From NCBI GenBank assembly GCA_039105265.1, contig JAPFFF010000001.1:9858001-9922000 (forward strand): DNA of 64,000 nucleotides, read 5' to 3'. This stretch comes from Tritrichomonas musculus (taxonomy: Eukaryota; Parabasalia; Tritrichomonadida; Tritrichomonadidae). The translations under genes were made by a program, and so were the position numbers. This document shows, in pieces, positions 42,294 through 51,191 of the stretch (within the stretch, counting starts at the first letter, position 1; each line of letters starts with the position of its first letter). The notes beneath the pieces are model-generated. The model ran no database searches. It saw nothing but the letters and a program-made list of their open reading frames with translations, and was not told the origin of the DNA.

Positions 42294-42755
42294 ATGACAA
42301 CATCTAACCTTCGAGTATATGAATACATCAATTCATTAATCTCATTATTACCAAATCCAGATGAATATCAAAAATGTGATTTTACATTACTTTGTGAACG
42401 ATTTCCAATTAATATCGGAAAAGGTACTTACCTTGTTCGTGTGTTATACATTTCATTAACAAACGTTGACAAAAAAATCACACGAATTTATCCAAATCAA
42501 TTGAAAGATATGAATCTTGAACATGTAATTCTAACATCAAATCTCCGACGAAGGATTAACATAAATTCTTTTGAAACATTTGTTAATGGTAATACAGATG
42601 TTCAAACATTTAAAGAACATTCGTTTTACAATTATTCAATTGAACGAATTAACAAATCAAATCAAGAAATGATTTTGAAACTTCGCGAGAAATATGAAAT
42701 ACCTGAACCACAAATATTTAAAGGAAACCATCAAGATATTGTTCTTGACGAATAA
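42294..42755 (+). CDS. Polinton part: unknown small protein
   Basis: 153 residues, ATG after a T-rich leader. Not recognised. Mixed alpha/beta composition with a basic patch (LTSNLRRRININ). It is the last plus-strand gene before the minus-strand block, and is convergent with the packaging ATPase. The 122-bp gap holds two small hairpins (42850-42860, 42865-42877). Confidence 0.6.
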   Translation: MTTSNLRVYEYINSLISLLPNPDEYQKCDFTLLCERFPINIGKGTYLVRVLYISLTNVDKKITRIYPNQLKDMNLEHVILTSNLRRRININSFETFVNGNTDVQTFKEHSFYNYSIERINKSNQEMILKLREKYEIPEPQIFKGNHQDIVLDE

Positions 42756-42877
42756 ATTGAATATTTTTTTGTCTATTTAACAGTTAACTGTTAATTGTGT
42801 ATGGTTTCTAGCGGATTTAGCATAGCCAAAATATTTTTTTTGTGCTTTTCGCCTTTGGCGCCAGGCACTGAAAGTGC

Positions 42878-43792
42878 TTACTGGTTGAATCTTATAAATT
42901 CAATACTTCCTTCTCGTGTATTCACCAAAACAAAATCATGATTCTTCATTCGATTATATTGTCTCCACAAATCTTCAAATTCAACTGGCATAACAACTTG
43001 TTGATATATGTAATTCAACTTCTGCCTTGAGAATCCATTGAAAATAAAGAATGAAGTACAATTATTCTTATAATCTGTTGGAATCGCTTTGAAGAATTGA
43101 ACGTTCACATAAACGATTGAATGTTTGTGTCTCAATTGAGTTATATAATTTGTGAAGTAAGCAGATTTTAACAATTTCGATTTAATGAAGTCTTCACACA
43201 GAATTATTGTATTTAATGGAACGTTTGGTTTTCCAAGTTTATTGATATTAAGGAATTGAAACATTTTTTCTAGTTTATCTTCATTAATCGTAATCCTACT
43301 TGTGCTGGAATATTTAATATATAATTCCTTCCATAAATCCAATTCTTTTAAATAAGCTTCAGCATTTGTGTCGGAAACAACTTTCACAGGTAAATTTATC
43401 AATTCGCGTTGAGCTTCAAATGTTGAATCATTTATAATTCCATTCTTGCTAATATACACAATTAGATGTACATTTGACTCCTTCAATCGAGATATTTGAA
43501 TTATATCTCTTAATACAATGTGTGATTTACCTTTACCCTGTGCTCCAACAATAATGTTTAGAGAATTATAATTAGCATAGATTCCAGGACCAATTGGACG
43601 AATTGATTCTGACATTATTTTTGATTCATTTTTTTTGTACGCTCGATTCATTTCAAAATCAATATCAAAGGGCTTTTCAATCATAATAGGCTTCATAATC
43701 ATCTTGTGTTCTTCGAATGACTCAAAGTCATCATCATAGTCAGAAGTATCTGAAAAAAATATTGTTTTGTAATCAAATTTGCTGGGTTTCAT
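42878..43792 (-). CDS. Polinton part: genome-packaging ATPase (FtsK/HerA type)
   Basis: 304 residues. Walker A is IIVGAQGKGKS (~81-90) and Walker B-like is NTIILCEDF (~194-202). An Arg/Gln-rich segment follows (YITQLRHKHS) where HerA-type ATPases carry sensor/arginine-finger residues. Size and position beside capsid genes match the Polinton packaging ATPase, which would pump element DNA into capsids. Confidence 0.88.
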   Translation of the reverse strand: MKPSKFDYKTIFFSDTSDYDDDFESFEEHKMIMKPIMIEKPFDIDFEMNRAYKKNESKIMSESIRPIGPGIYANYNSLNIIVGAQGKGKSHIVLRDIIQISRLKESNVHLIVYISKNGIINDSTFEAQRELINLPVKVVSDTNAEAYLKELDLWKELYIKYSSTSRITINEDKLEKMFQFLNINKLGKPNVPLNTIILCEDFIKSKLLKSAYFTNYITQLRHKHSIVYVNVQFFKAIPTDYKNNCTSFFIFNGFSRQKLNYIYQQVVMPVEFEDLWRQYNRMKNHDFVLVNTREGSIEFIRFNQ

Positions 43793-43795
43793 TTA

Positions 43796-43927
43796 TTATG
43801 AGTAAAGCTTCGAGCGCATCTCCTCTGTGAGTTTAGGGGGTTCATCTTCTTTGAAAACAGTAATTATTACACACAATTCAATAACATGAACAACCAAAAT
43901 AGTTCCCAAAAGAATTTCAGAAATCAT
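43796..43927 (-). CDS. Polinton part: small single-pass membrane protein candidate
   Basis: 43 residues from the ATG at 43927. A hydrophobic segment (ILLGTILVVHVIELCVIITV) is followed by an acidic/basic tail ending KLYS. It fits tightly between the 43938 gene and the ATPase start at 43792. Small membrane proteins are common in capsid-bearing elements of this kind. Support is spacing and hydrophobicity only. Confidence 0.5.
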   Translation of the reverse strand: MISEILLGTILVVHVIELCVIITVFKEDEPPKLTEEMRSKLYS

Positions 43928-43937
43928 TTGAATAAAT

Positions 43938-44615
43938 TTAAACACATAATTTAAGTGAAATACCATATCGAACAAGTTGTGCATAAACATCATTGTAACC
44001 ATATTTCAAATCATTTGATTTACCATCTTTTGTGACAAGAATTCGTTGGATTTCTAAATATTTATTCTTCGATACACATCCAGTACAACCAGAATCTTCA
44101 TCAATAATAAGTTCAACTTTATCAGCATGTGTTAGTATTTTAATTAATTCCATCAATGAATTTGAGTGACAAACCAAGTAATTATTTACACGAAGTGGAT
44201 TCAATTCATAAATTGAAAGAAGTGTTTCTAAAAATTTGTTCTTGACAGTTAAGTCTTCAATCTCATTTCGGGCTTCGCCCTCAGCCACTATGTGGTTTCC
44301 CAAATCTGCAATTCCACGGTCTTGGGAAAGAGTCGCAGACAAGTCTGCTCCTGCTGACGCTTTGTTTGTTGGAGGTTGAAATTGAGACTGTGAATTCTCC
44401 TCCGGTATAGTAAAATTTATGTCCCTTGTTTGAGGAGTCATTTGGGGTTGCATTTGAGGAATGTTTGGATAATAAACTGGATGTGCTTGTTGAGGAATCG
44501 TATGTTGAGGTTTGATTTTGATTTCAACATTAGTTTCTTGGCTCTGTTTTACCGAAGCATCATTTTCAGAACTTAATATTCTTGCTTTCCGTAATACATT
44601 CGACATTGATTTCAA
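43938..44615 (-). CDS. Polinton part: unknown protein with Pro/Gln-rich N-terminal region
   Basis: 225 residues. Residues ~30-100 are Pro/Gln-rich. The C-terminal ~110 residues look folded (NKFLETLLSIYELNPLRVNN, then DSGCTGC). A GC-richer patch at 44262-44350 encodes ASAGADLSATLSQDRGIADL and contains several 3-base-loop hairpins (GGGC-TTC-GCCC at 44270-44280, CCAC-TAT-GTGG at 44285-44295), so it may be an inserted hairpin block that stayed in frame. Confidence 0.65.
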   Translation of the reverse strand: MKSMSNVLRKARILSSENDASVKQSQETNVEIKIKPQHTIPQQAHPVYYPNIPQMQPQMTPQTRDINFTIPEENSQSQFQPPTNKASAGADLSATLSQDRGIADLGNHIVAEGEARNEIEDLTVKNKFLETLLSIYELNPLRVNNYLVCHSNSLMELIKILTHADKVELIIDEDSGCTGCVSKNKYLEIQRILVTKDGKSNDLKYGYNDVYAQLVRYGISLKLCV

Positions 44616-44643
44616 TCTAAAAAAACCTTTATTCGTAGATTAC

Positions 44644-44874
44644 TCAATCCTTGTTAGCTAATTCATTCAATTCGTTTTCCAATTTTTTTACTTTTTCCTT
44701 TAATGAATTAATATCTTCAATTAATGATTCACGAACAGCAAGCCCACTGGAACCAAGCATTCCAGATTTGACATTATTTAGATGTTGCTTGTAATCATAA
44801 CATTTTTCTTTGAGGGTTCGTTTGATACGTTTAAGTTCAGGAATCTCCTTCTTATATTCGTTTAATTCAGACAT
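44644..44874 (-). CDS. Polinton part: small coiled-coil protein
   Basis: 76 residues with two heptad-rich helices (around IPELKRIKRTLKEKC and INSLKEKVKKLENELNEL). Unrecognised. It is part of the minus-strand block next to the capsid genes. Confidence 0.55.
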   Translation of the reverse strand: MSELNEYKKEIPELKRIKRTLKEKCYDYKQHLNNVKSGMLGSSGLAVRESLIEDINSLKEKVKKLENELNELANKD

Positions 44875-44889
44875 TTAATCGAAGCAAAA

Positions 44890-45144
44890 ATGTCCTTTCA
44901 CTCACAAGTGAGTTCAACTTCGTCGGACTACGTCCCCTTGCGTACGCAAGCGGTGGTGCCGAACTCTACGAGTTACGAACAAAAACGAACCATTCATGAT
45001 GATAAAAGAATGAATCACTACGATAGATTACAACTTAAAATGCAAAAAGAACGTACCAGAATTAATTCTGCACCAACTGTTAAGAAATATGAGGATAAAG
45101 GAAGTATTCAACATGAACCTCAAGTATCAACAACAAAAAATTGA
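44890..45144 (+). CDS. Polinton part: small basic protein candidate
   Basis: 84 residues, Ser/Thr-rich at the N-terminus and basic later (DRLQLKMQKERTRIN). Its first ~30 codons (44900-44975) are GC-richer and contain hairpins (GGAC-TAC-GTCC at 44925-44935, palindrome CTTGCGTACGCAAG at 44937-44950). It is divergent from the 44644 gene by 15 bp. Unrecognised. Confidence 0.5.
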   Translation: MSFHSQVSSTSSDYVPLRTQAVVPNSTSYEQKRTIHDDKRMNHYDRLQLKMQKERTRINSAPTVKKYEDKGSIQHEPQVSTTKN

Positions 45145-45196
45145 ATTTTCACACTTATTCATTAAATCATTCAGTTGTCCCTCGATGCGATAAAAT

Positions 45197-45730
45197 CTAA
45201 AATATTTGTTGGTTAATATATTTGGCAATCTGATTTACAGTATTGGTTAATTCAGCAATTTTTTTATCTAATGCTGTGAATTTGAGTTCATAGCTTTGTT
45301 TCAAATCTTTAATCTCGTTATCAAAAGTTGACAAATTTTGTGAGAACATACTTTTGAGATTCTCAATATCATGCGCTACGGACTCTTCGAGTCCTGAGAC
45401 TTTCAGTCGAAGCTCTGAGCAACGATTGTTTAACAATTGTTGTTCTGCTTTAATAACATTTTGTTCAAGTTCTTTCAATTCATTAGTTTTGACAACTTTC
45501 TTTAAAAATATATCTCCCCCAACTCGTTTTGTACCTTCTTTTTGACAATTCTTTTTTGTAATTCTGTATTCAACACCATCTGGTGTAACAATTTTGTAAA
45601 CCCGATTTAGATATTGAGTCGTCTGGTTGTTCATATCATCTTTGTGTTTCTGATAGTACAGATTGAATTCCTCAATTGATTTAAAATTCTTTATTTCAGT
45701 AGTAATTTCATTAATTACTTTCAAATCCAT
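45197..45730 (-). CDS. Polinton part: coiled-coil protein, possible fibre or scaffold
   Basis: 177 residues. The N-terminal ~75 residues look globular (YKIVTPDGVEYRITKKNC). The remainder is a long coiled coil ending in NTVNQIAKYIN. A patch at 45380-45415 holds the hairpin GGACTC-TTC-GAGTCC, in frame. Unrecognised. Confidence 0.6.
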   Translation of the reverse strand: MDLKVINEITTEIKNFKSIEEFNLYYQKHKDDMNNQTTQYLNRVYKIVTPDGVEYRITKKNCQKEGTKRVGGDIFLKKVVKTNELKELEQNVIKAEQQLLNNRCSELRLKVSGLEESVAHDIENLKSMFSQNLSTFDNEIKDLKQSYELKFTALDKKIAELTNTVNQIAKYINQQIF

Positions 45731-45760
45731 TTAGAATAAAAAAATACAATTTAATCTCAT

Positions 45761-46024
45761 TTATACTACTTCATCAATTAAACTTTTACCAATTTTAAGA
45801 CCTTTGTCAGCAAAATTTAATCCTGTATCAATTGCTCTAACAGCATCACCAATAAGAGGTATTCCACCCAAAACAGGTTTTACAGCATTAGTTACTTTTT
45901 TACCAACTTCAACAACTTTGGGAAGTGCTTTACCGACTTTAGTTGCAACATTCTTTATTGTATTGCCTACAGATTTAAAAGCGTTTTTCATTTTTTTGAA
46001 GATTCCGATACCCATTGTTTTCAT
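45761..46024 (-). CDS. Polinton part: protein-VI-like amphipathic protein
   Basis: 87 residues: a basic amphipathic N-terminal region (FKKMKNAFKSVGNTIKNVAT) and a Gly/Pro-containing middle (VKPVLGGIPLIGDAVRAID). Composition and position directly before the capsid gene resemble the adenovirus protein-VI-like membrane-active proteins of Polintons. Family assignment is by likeness, not by motif. Confidence 0.5.
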   Translation of the reverse strand: MKTMGIGIFKKMKNAFKSVGNTIKNVATKVGKALPKVVEVGKKVTNAVKPVLGGIPLIGDAVRAIDTGLNFADKGLKIGKSLIDEVV

Positions 46025-46107
46025 TACGAAAAAAGACCCATAATAGTACTTTTTTTGTTATTCATTCAAACTTCGTTTGAAAGTCTTTTTATTCCATAAA
46101 AAGTCAA

Positions 46108-48132
46108 ATGTTGTATCGCAACGAAAGAGCACATAATTACAAAATTGAAGCAGGAAACGTTCTTGATACATTTAATAAGATGCGTGAAATGATTAATACT
46201 AATGATGGTACACGCTCATTTTCATTCAGAACTGTTGATTGTCATGACCAACCTGCACCATTTCATCAAGGACAATATTCTCAAATCTCATTAACGCATC
46301 CAGACCATTTCATATCTGATGTTGATAAAGGATTCTTAACATTTCACGTCAAATTGGATTTACAATTGAATACTGATTTAGCTAAATTACAACAAATTGA
46401 TGACCCAAATAACTTCTACAAATTATTCGTCGGACTTAAATCTTCAAATCAATTATTCGACAGATTGGAAATTCTTCATAATAATGTAAATGTTGGATAT
46501 CAGCAAAACGAATGTGTTCGAGAAGGATTTCTATACTCTGCTGTGAAACCAGAAACTGAAAAAAAGCGAAGACGATTTGTTCATTCACTTTGGGAAAACG
46601 TTTCAAATTATTCACAAACTGTTGCAGGTACTTATGTTAACCTAAATTCATTCAAATCTAATGGTAAATCACAAGTTGAATTTGATTTGAACGTTCCATT
46701 TGATGATTTACTTGCCCTTCAAGCTTTCGATTTATTCCCAAATGGAATCATCGGTGATTTATCAATTCGTTTCCAAGTAACTCCTGCAGGATTAGTTTGG
46801 GCAGCAATTGACCCTTATACTGTTGCTGAAACAAAGGCTTATCTTGAAGATAATGATTCTGTTACATCTGCTGAATTAGAACGATTGAAAGAAATTAAAG
46901 CTCGTGGTCATTTGAAACATCAATTTACACAAATTGGTAATGAAGCTATTATACCAGGACCTGGAACTCCATCTCCAGACCCATCTCCCGAACCATCTCC
47001 TGAACCAACTCCAGACCCATCTCCTGAACCAACTCCAACACCTATTAAATACAAGATTCAATATCGAATTGGTGAACAATGGGATAATGATGATGGAAGT
47101 ACTGGTTACACTGATATTCTTACTGATTTGGAATTCAATTTCAGTTACACAAAGGAAGAATTTGAAGAATTTGGACTCCAACCAGGTGCAACTGATGAAG
47201 AAATTTGTGTTCATAATCCTGCTGTAACATTACCTCCATTAAATCATTCTGACAAGAATGGAAGATATTATGCTTGGCAAATTGTTAAAACACCAGTTGT
47301 TTCTGCTAAACAAACTCTTCAATCAATTCATGATGCTAAATCACAACTTCACAACGAAACATATTCATCACAGAAAGCCACATTAACTGTAAACAGAATG
47401 ACAATCACATTATGTAAATCAAATATGCAAGGTTATGGTGTCTGTGAATCTACTAGAAGAGGAATTGAAAATATTCTCCGTGAAGGAATTATAATCCCAT
47501 CTCAGAAAGTTGATTACCATTCATTCCCAATTGCTCCTGCCGCAAATGGAATTAAGTCAACATTGAATATTCCATTAATTAATGTTACAACAATGTCAAT
47601 TATGTTTCCAAAGCATCATAATGACCTCACTGTTTTCGAAAATCCAGTATATCAAAATTGTTATCTCAATATTGGTGGCAAGAACTTCCCAGATGAAAAT
47701 GTTTCAACAATTGGTGCAAGATTCTTTGAGAATCAATTAACCGCTGGAGACCTTGATGCAATCGCATTACAATGCACTAAAGAATTTGAGGACTCAATGA
47801 CTATGCCAAAGAATGATGCAAACGGAGTTCGCTACAAGAATACTTTAAGTGATGCTTCTAGCTTTGTTTTCAATATTCAAACTGAACGTTCATCTGCTGG
47901 TTATTGTTATGATGGTTTGGATGGTGGATTTGGTAACATTCAGGTTCAAGTAAATGGTCAACCAATATATACAGGACCAAATGATACTTACTATAATGTT
48001 AATGAAGAAGGTACAGTACATCCACCCCCAACACAATTATGGCTCACAAGAGATACCTATTTCAAGTTAAGTTTGAATGGTTTAGAGTACATCGATGATG
48101 AATCTCCAGCTGGTTCACAAATAAACGCATAA
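46108..48132 (+). CDS. Polinton part: major capsid protein (double jelly-roll type)
   Basis: 674 residues, size and position (between the packaging/small-gene block and integrase) as in Polinton major capsid proteins. Strand-rich sequence. The N-terminal region DHFISDVDKGFLTFHVKLDL and the turn LFDRLEILHNNVNVGY fit the first jelly roll, and a later FPKHHNDLTVFENP / IGGKNFPDEN region the second. A Pro-Ser-Glu-Pro repeat insert (46958-47043) lies in a loop. Assignment is by overall pattern and context. Confidence 0.8.
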   Translation: MLYRNERAHNYKIEAGNVLDTFNKMREMINTNDGTRSFSFRTVDCHDQPAPFHQGQYSQISLTHPDHFISDVDKGFLTFHVKLDLQLNTDLAKLQQIDDPNNFYKLFVGLKSSNQLFDRLEILHNNVNVGYQQNECVREGFLYSAVKPETEKKRRRFVHSLWENVSNYSQTVAGTYVNLNSFKSNGKSQVEFDLNVPFDDLLALQAFDLFPNGIIGDLSIRFQVTPAGLVWAAIDPYTVAETKAYLEDNDSVTSAELERLKEIKARGHLKHQFTQIGNEAIIPGPGTPSPDPSPEPSPEPTPDPSPEPTPTPIKYKIQYRIGEQWDNDDGSTGYTDILTDLEFNFSYTKEEFEEFGLQPGATDEEICVHNPAVTLPPLNHSDKNGRYYAWQIVKTPVVSAKQTLQSIHDAKSQLHNETYSSQKATLTVNRMTITLCKSNMQGYGVCESTRRGIENILREGIIIPSQKVDYHSFPIAPAANGIKSTLNIPLINVTTMSIMFPKHHNDLTVFENPVYQNCYLNIGGKNFPDENVSTIGARFFENQLTAGDLDAIALQCTKEFEDSMTMPKNDANGVRYKNTLSDASSFVFNIQTERSSAGYCYDGLDGGFGNIQVQVNGQPIYTGPNDTYYNVNEEGTVHPPPTQLWLTRDTYFKLSLNGLEYIDDESPAGSQINA

Positions 48133-48191
48133 AATTGAGATTTGATTTGAGATATTTTTTTTTGCTTCTGAATTACCTTATTGTATTCGAA

Positions 48192-49574
48192 ATGTCAAAA
48201 ACAAAATCTCTCAGAATTTATGATAAAGAATATCCTTCATTATTGAAATATCCATTCAAATCGAAATACAAATACGTTGAAACTGATTTACAACCTGTTT
48301 TCAAGAATAACATTAAAACAGAACCTTTCATACCTGATTTCAAACTCAAAGCATGCAAAAAAATGTCAAAACCAAATTTCTCAAATGAACCAGGATGTTG
48401 GGAAGCCGATTTGATGTTCTCACATTATTATGCAGATGTTGAACATCCAATTAAACAAGAGCAAATCTATCTCGTTTTGATAAATGTGAATACTAGATAT
48501 CTAATTGTTGAACCAATGTCATACAAAAGTGAAATAACTCAAACTTTAAAACGAATTGTTGAAAAGAATCCTAAGTTTGAATTCAAGACAATTAAATGTG
48601 ATGGTGAATCTGGATTTGTTAGTTTAAAAGATGAATGTATTGTATTGAAAGATAATACAAAAGTAATTCTCAAAACAGATATCTCAAATGATTTACAAGT
48701 AGCATACAATTATAAACCTGAGTTAAGAAATCAAGTTAGAAATGAAATTCTTTTAAAAACTAATTTGAAAACGTTAATAGCATTTTTGAAAAAAAGTGGA
48801 TATAAAAATGTTATCAAGTCACCAATCTCAAAAATTGAGTTGAAAATTGACGATATCAATGATTATTACCCAGTCAAATTTGTAATTAATTCTTCCCCTT
48901 ACGCTCTCGCTCATAAAAACGTTGATTCTGTAATTAGAACTCTTAGAAATGCCTTCGGAATGGATAATCGAAGAATTGCTGATTATAATCTCATGAGACA
49001 AATGGTGAACTTCTATAATAACACTCCTCACAATTCATTGAGATTTCGGAATTATGATTATAATGAAGATGAATTATCTGAATATCAAGGTTCTGGATTG
49101 ATTCCTCCAACTAAATGGATTTATTATTCTCCAGTTCAAGTTCAAAATAATGTTGATTTGGAATGGAGGTATATTCGAATGATGAAAATGAAATTGAGAA
49201 AGATAAATGAAAAACAGAAATTGAAAGGCTTGCTTAATTACAAACGTGGTAACATTATTTTGATACATCTTGACAGAGGTAAGACTCAAAAAAAGCATGA
49301 AAAAAGGAGAAGAGTTTTCAATGAAATAGCTGAGTTCATTTGTTATCAAAACGGAAATGTTAAATGTAGATTGTTAAATCCATATCTCACATTCAGTAAA
49401 ACAAAGGATGGTTTAGTCTCATACGAGAAATCTGAGAAAGGTAGAATTGCCAAAACTGATGATGAGAAAGCAATTATTGAAGTCCCAATAATTTACACGA
49501 AATATGTTTGTGATTCCATTGATGACTTGAATGAAGATTATAAAGAGTATTTCATACTAAATGTTAACAAATGA
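48192..49574 (+). CDS. Polinton part: retroviral-type (c-) integrase
   Basis: About 460 residues from the ATG at 48192. The RNase-H-fold core shows CWEADLMFS near residue 72 and IKCDGESGF near residue 136, followed by the HKNVDSVIRTLRNAFG helix typical of the c-integrase family, with NFYNNTPHNSL after it. A C-terminal small domain (KRGNIILIHLDRG) resembles the SH3-like end of integrases. It would insert the element and make the 6-bp duplication. Confidence 0.88.
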   Translation: MSKTKSLRIYDKEYPSLLKYPFKSKYKYVETDLQPVFKNNIKTEPFIPDFKLKACKKMSKPNFSNEPGCWEADLMFSHYYADVEHPIKQEQIYLVLINVNTRYLIVEPMSYKSEITQTLKRIVEKNPKFEFKTIKCDGESGFVSLKDECIVLKDNTKVILKTDISNDLQVAYNYKPELRNQVRNEILLKTNLKTLIAFLKKSGYKNVIKSPISKIELKIDDINDYYPVKFVINSSPYALAHKNVDSVIRTLRNAFGMDNRRIADYNLMRQMVNFYNNTPHNSLRFRNYDYNEDELSEYQGSGLIPPTKWIYYSPVQVQNNVDLEWRYIRMMKMKLRKINEKQKLKGLLNYKRGNIILIHLDRGKTQKKHEKRRRVFNEIAEFICYQNGNVKCRLLNPYLTFSKTKDGLVSYEKSEKGRIAKTDDEKAIIEVPIIYTKYVCDSIDDLNEDYKEYFILNVNK

Positions 49575-49596
49575 GATAAAAAAAGATGTTTACTCA

Positions 49597-49938
49597 ATGA
49601 AGCAACCAGTTACAAAACGCTATTTTCACACTCAAGATAAAGAATTTACTTTACCAAGTGAGTTTGTATCAAGTCGAAACAAGAAATTTATTGTTGTACA
49701 GTATGTTGGAGCAATTGTTAAGGATACTCTTGTTGGTGATTTGATGGTACACTCAAATATTGTACAACAAGATGGTTATTGTGATTGTTTCATTATGTTA
49801 GCAAACAGACGTCAAACTAAATATCGAAAATATGAATTCCTTGGTCATGAACGTAATTTTAAAATTTGGTTCACAGATTTATATGGGAACTCAATTGAAC
49901 CATCTGCTTTTGTAATGAGTTGCCTATTAATTTTTTAA
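49597..49938 (+). CDS. Polinton part: minor capsid (penton-like) candidate
   Basis: About 113 residues from the ATG at 49597 (an upstream ATG at 49561 overlaps integrase). Strand-rich with FTLPSEFVS, LVGDLMVHSNIVQQDGY, FKIWFTDLYGN and an aliphatic end, consistent with a single jelly-roll minor capsid protein. It is directly downstream of integrase. Assignment is moderate. Confidence 0.55.
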   Translation: MKQPVTKRYFHTQDKEFTLPSEFVSSRNKKFIVVQYVGAIVKDTLVGDLMVHSNIVQQDGYCDCFIMLANRRQTKYRKYEFLGHERNFKIWFTDLYGNSIEPSAFVMSCLLIF

Positions 49939-50007
49939 ATAGGTTTTTTTTGTTTGCCAGGCACCAAATAGCCATTTAGGCCTTATTATTTTTGTTCCAA
50001 ATGAAAA

Positions 50008-51183
50008 ATGATACGTAAAACAAAGGATAAAAATAAAGAAGTATTAACAGCAGAACAAGAATCTAATTTAATTGATAAGGATGCAATTATTCTAGATAGA
50101 ACTCACACATTATATTCATATATTGATAAAAAAGATAAGAAAGTTTACTTCTATTTGAGTAGTAATTATCAAGATTTATTTGTTTTTATGGAAGGTGATA
50201 ATATATTGTTAAATTTACCTAAGAAAGTTGATATGAATACAAAAATGAACATCTTGGATAATAAACGTCCTTATTTAAAAAGAAAATTTGTCATTTCTAT
50301 TGAAATTGGTTCTAAAATAGGAAATACGGATATTAAATTTGTTGAAAGATGGTTTGATGAACTAAATAAATCATATATTGTATTAATGGAAGATTGTGGA
50401 TATAAATATGCTATTAAAGAAACAAATAATTTCTGTTTTGAATTAGATTCCGAAGGAGATGTAAATAGAAAAATCAAACCACTTCCGTTACACATATTTC
50501 TTTGTTTCAAACCTGAAACTTTTATGAATGAATGGAATCGTGTTGAATTACGAAATTTGGATGAGGAAGCTGATTTAAAAAAATTTAAATATGAATTTCA
50601 AAATTGGCATTACCATTTTCCTGTTATTAATGTATTTAAATCTAATTATGTGAGTCCATTATTAAAAGTCCATTTTAATGAAACTCCTGAAAGCCTTGAA
50701 CCATTAATGGATATTTCAGAAAATGATAATGATGGTAAATATGAAACAAGTAATGTCGATATCAATAATAAATATGATTATGATGAAATAAGACCTAAAA
50801 AAATAAATCCTCCAGTTCCATCTATGTTACAAGGTTTGGATAAAGAAGTCGAGAGTACGACTACAATGAAACCAGATGTTGAGACATTACCGAGCTCTAT
50901 TTTCAGCAATGTATCGACCTCAAATACATGGATGAAACCTCAAAGCTCTGTACAACAAAATCCTAATAACTTTAGTCCAATGAATTACTTTCAACCCACA
51001 ACATTTAATATGCCAACAGGTACTAATTTTAATTTTAATGCAGAGCCAAAAAAATCATCTTTAACCAGTGAAACAAATAATGCAACCAATGGAAACTTAC
51101 CAAAGATTAATGAGAGTAAGTCAGAAAACAAACCAAAAACACATATATCAACTTTCAGATTACCAAAAAATAAAACAGATTAA
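50008..51183 (+). CDS. Polinton part: unknown protein with disordered tail
   Basis: 391 residues. The N-terminal ~230 residues look folded and strand-rich. The C-terminal ~160 are Asn/Ser/Pro-rich and disordered (for example MNYFQPTTFNMPTGTNFNFN). It is convergent with the 51192 gene: the two stops are about 8 bp apart with a T7 run between. Unrecognised. Confidence 0.6.
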   Translation: MIRKTKDKNKEVLTAEQESNLIDKDAIILDRTHTLYSYIDKKDKKVYFYLSSNYQDLFVFMEGDNILLNLPKKVDMNTKMNILDNKRPYLKRKFVISIEIGSKIGNTDIKFVERWFDELNKSYIVLMEDCGYKYAIKETNNFCFELDSEGDVNRKIKPLPLHIFLCFKPETFMNEWNRVELRNLDEEADLKKFKYEFQNWHYHFPVINVFKSNYVSPLLKVHFNETPESLEPLMDISENDNDGKYETSNVDINNKYDYDEIRPKKINPPVPSMLQGLDKEVESTTTMKPDVETLPSSIFSNVSTSNTWMKPQSSVQQNPNNFSPMNYFQPTTFNMPTGTNFNFNAEPKKSSLTSETNNATNGNLPKINESKSENKPKTHISTFRLPKNKTD

Positions 51184-51191
51184 ATATTTTT

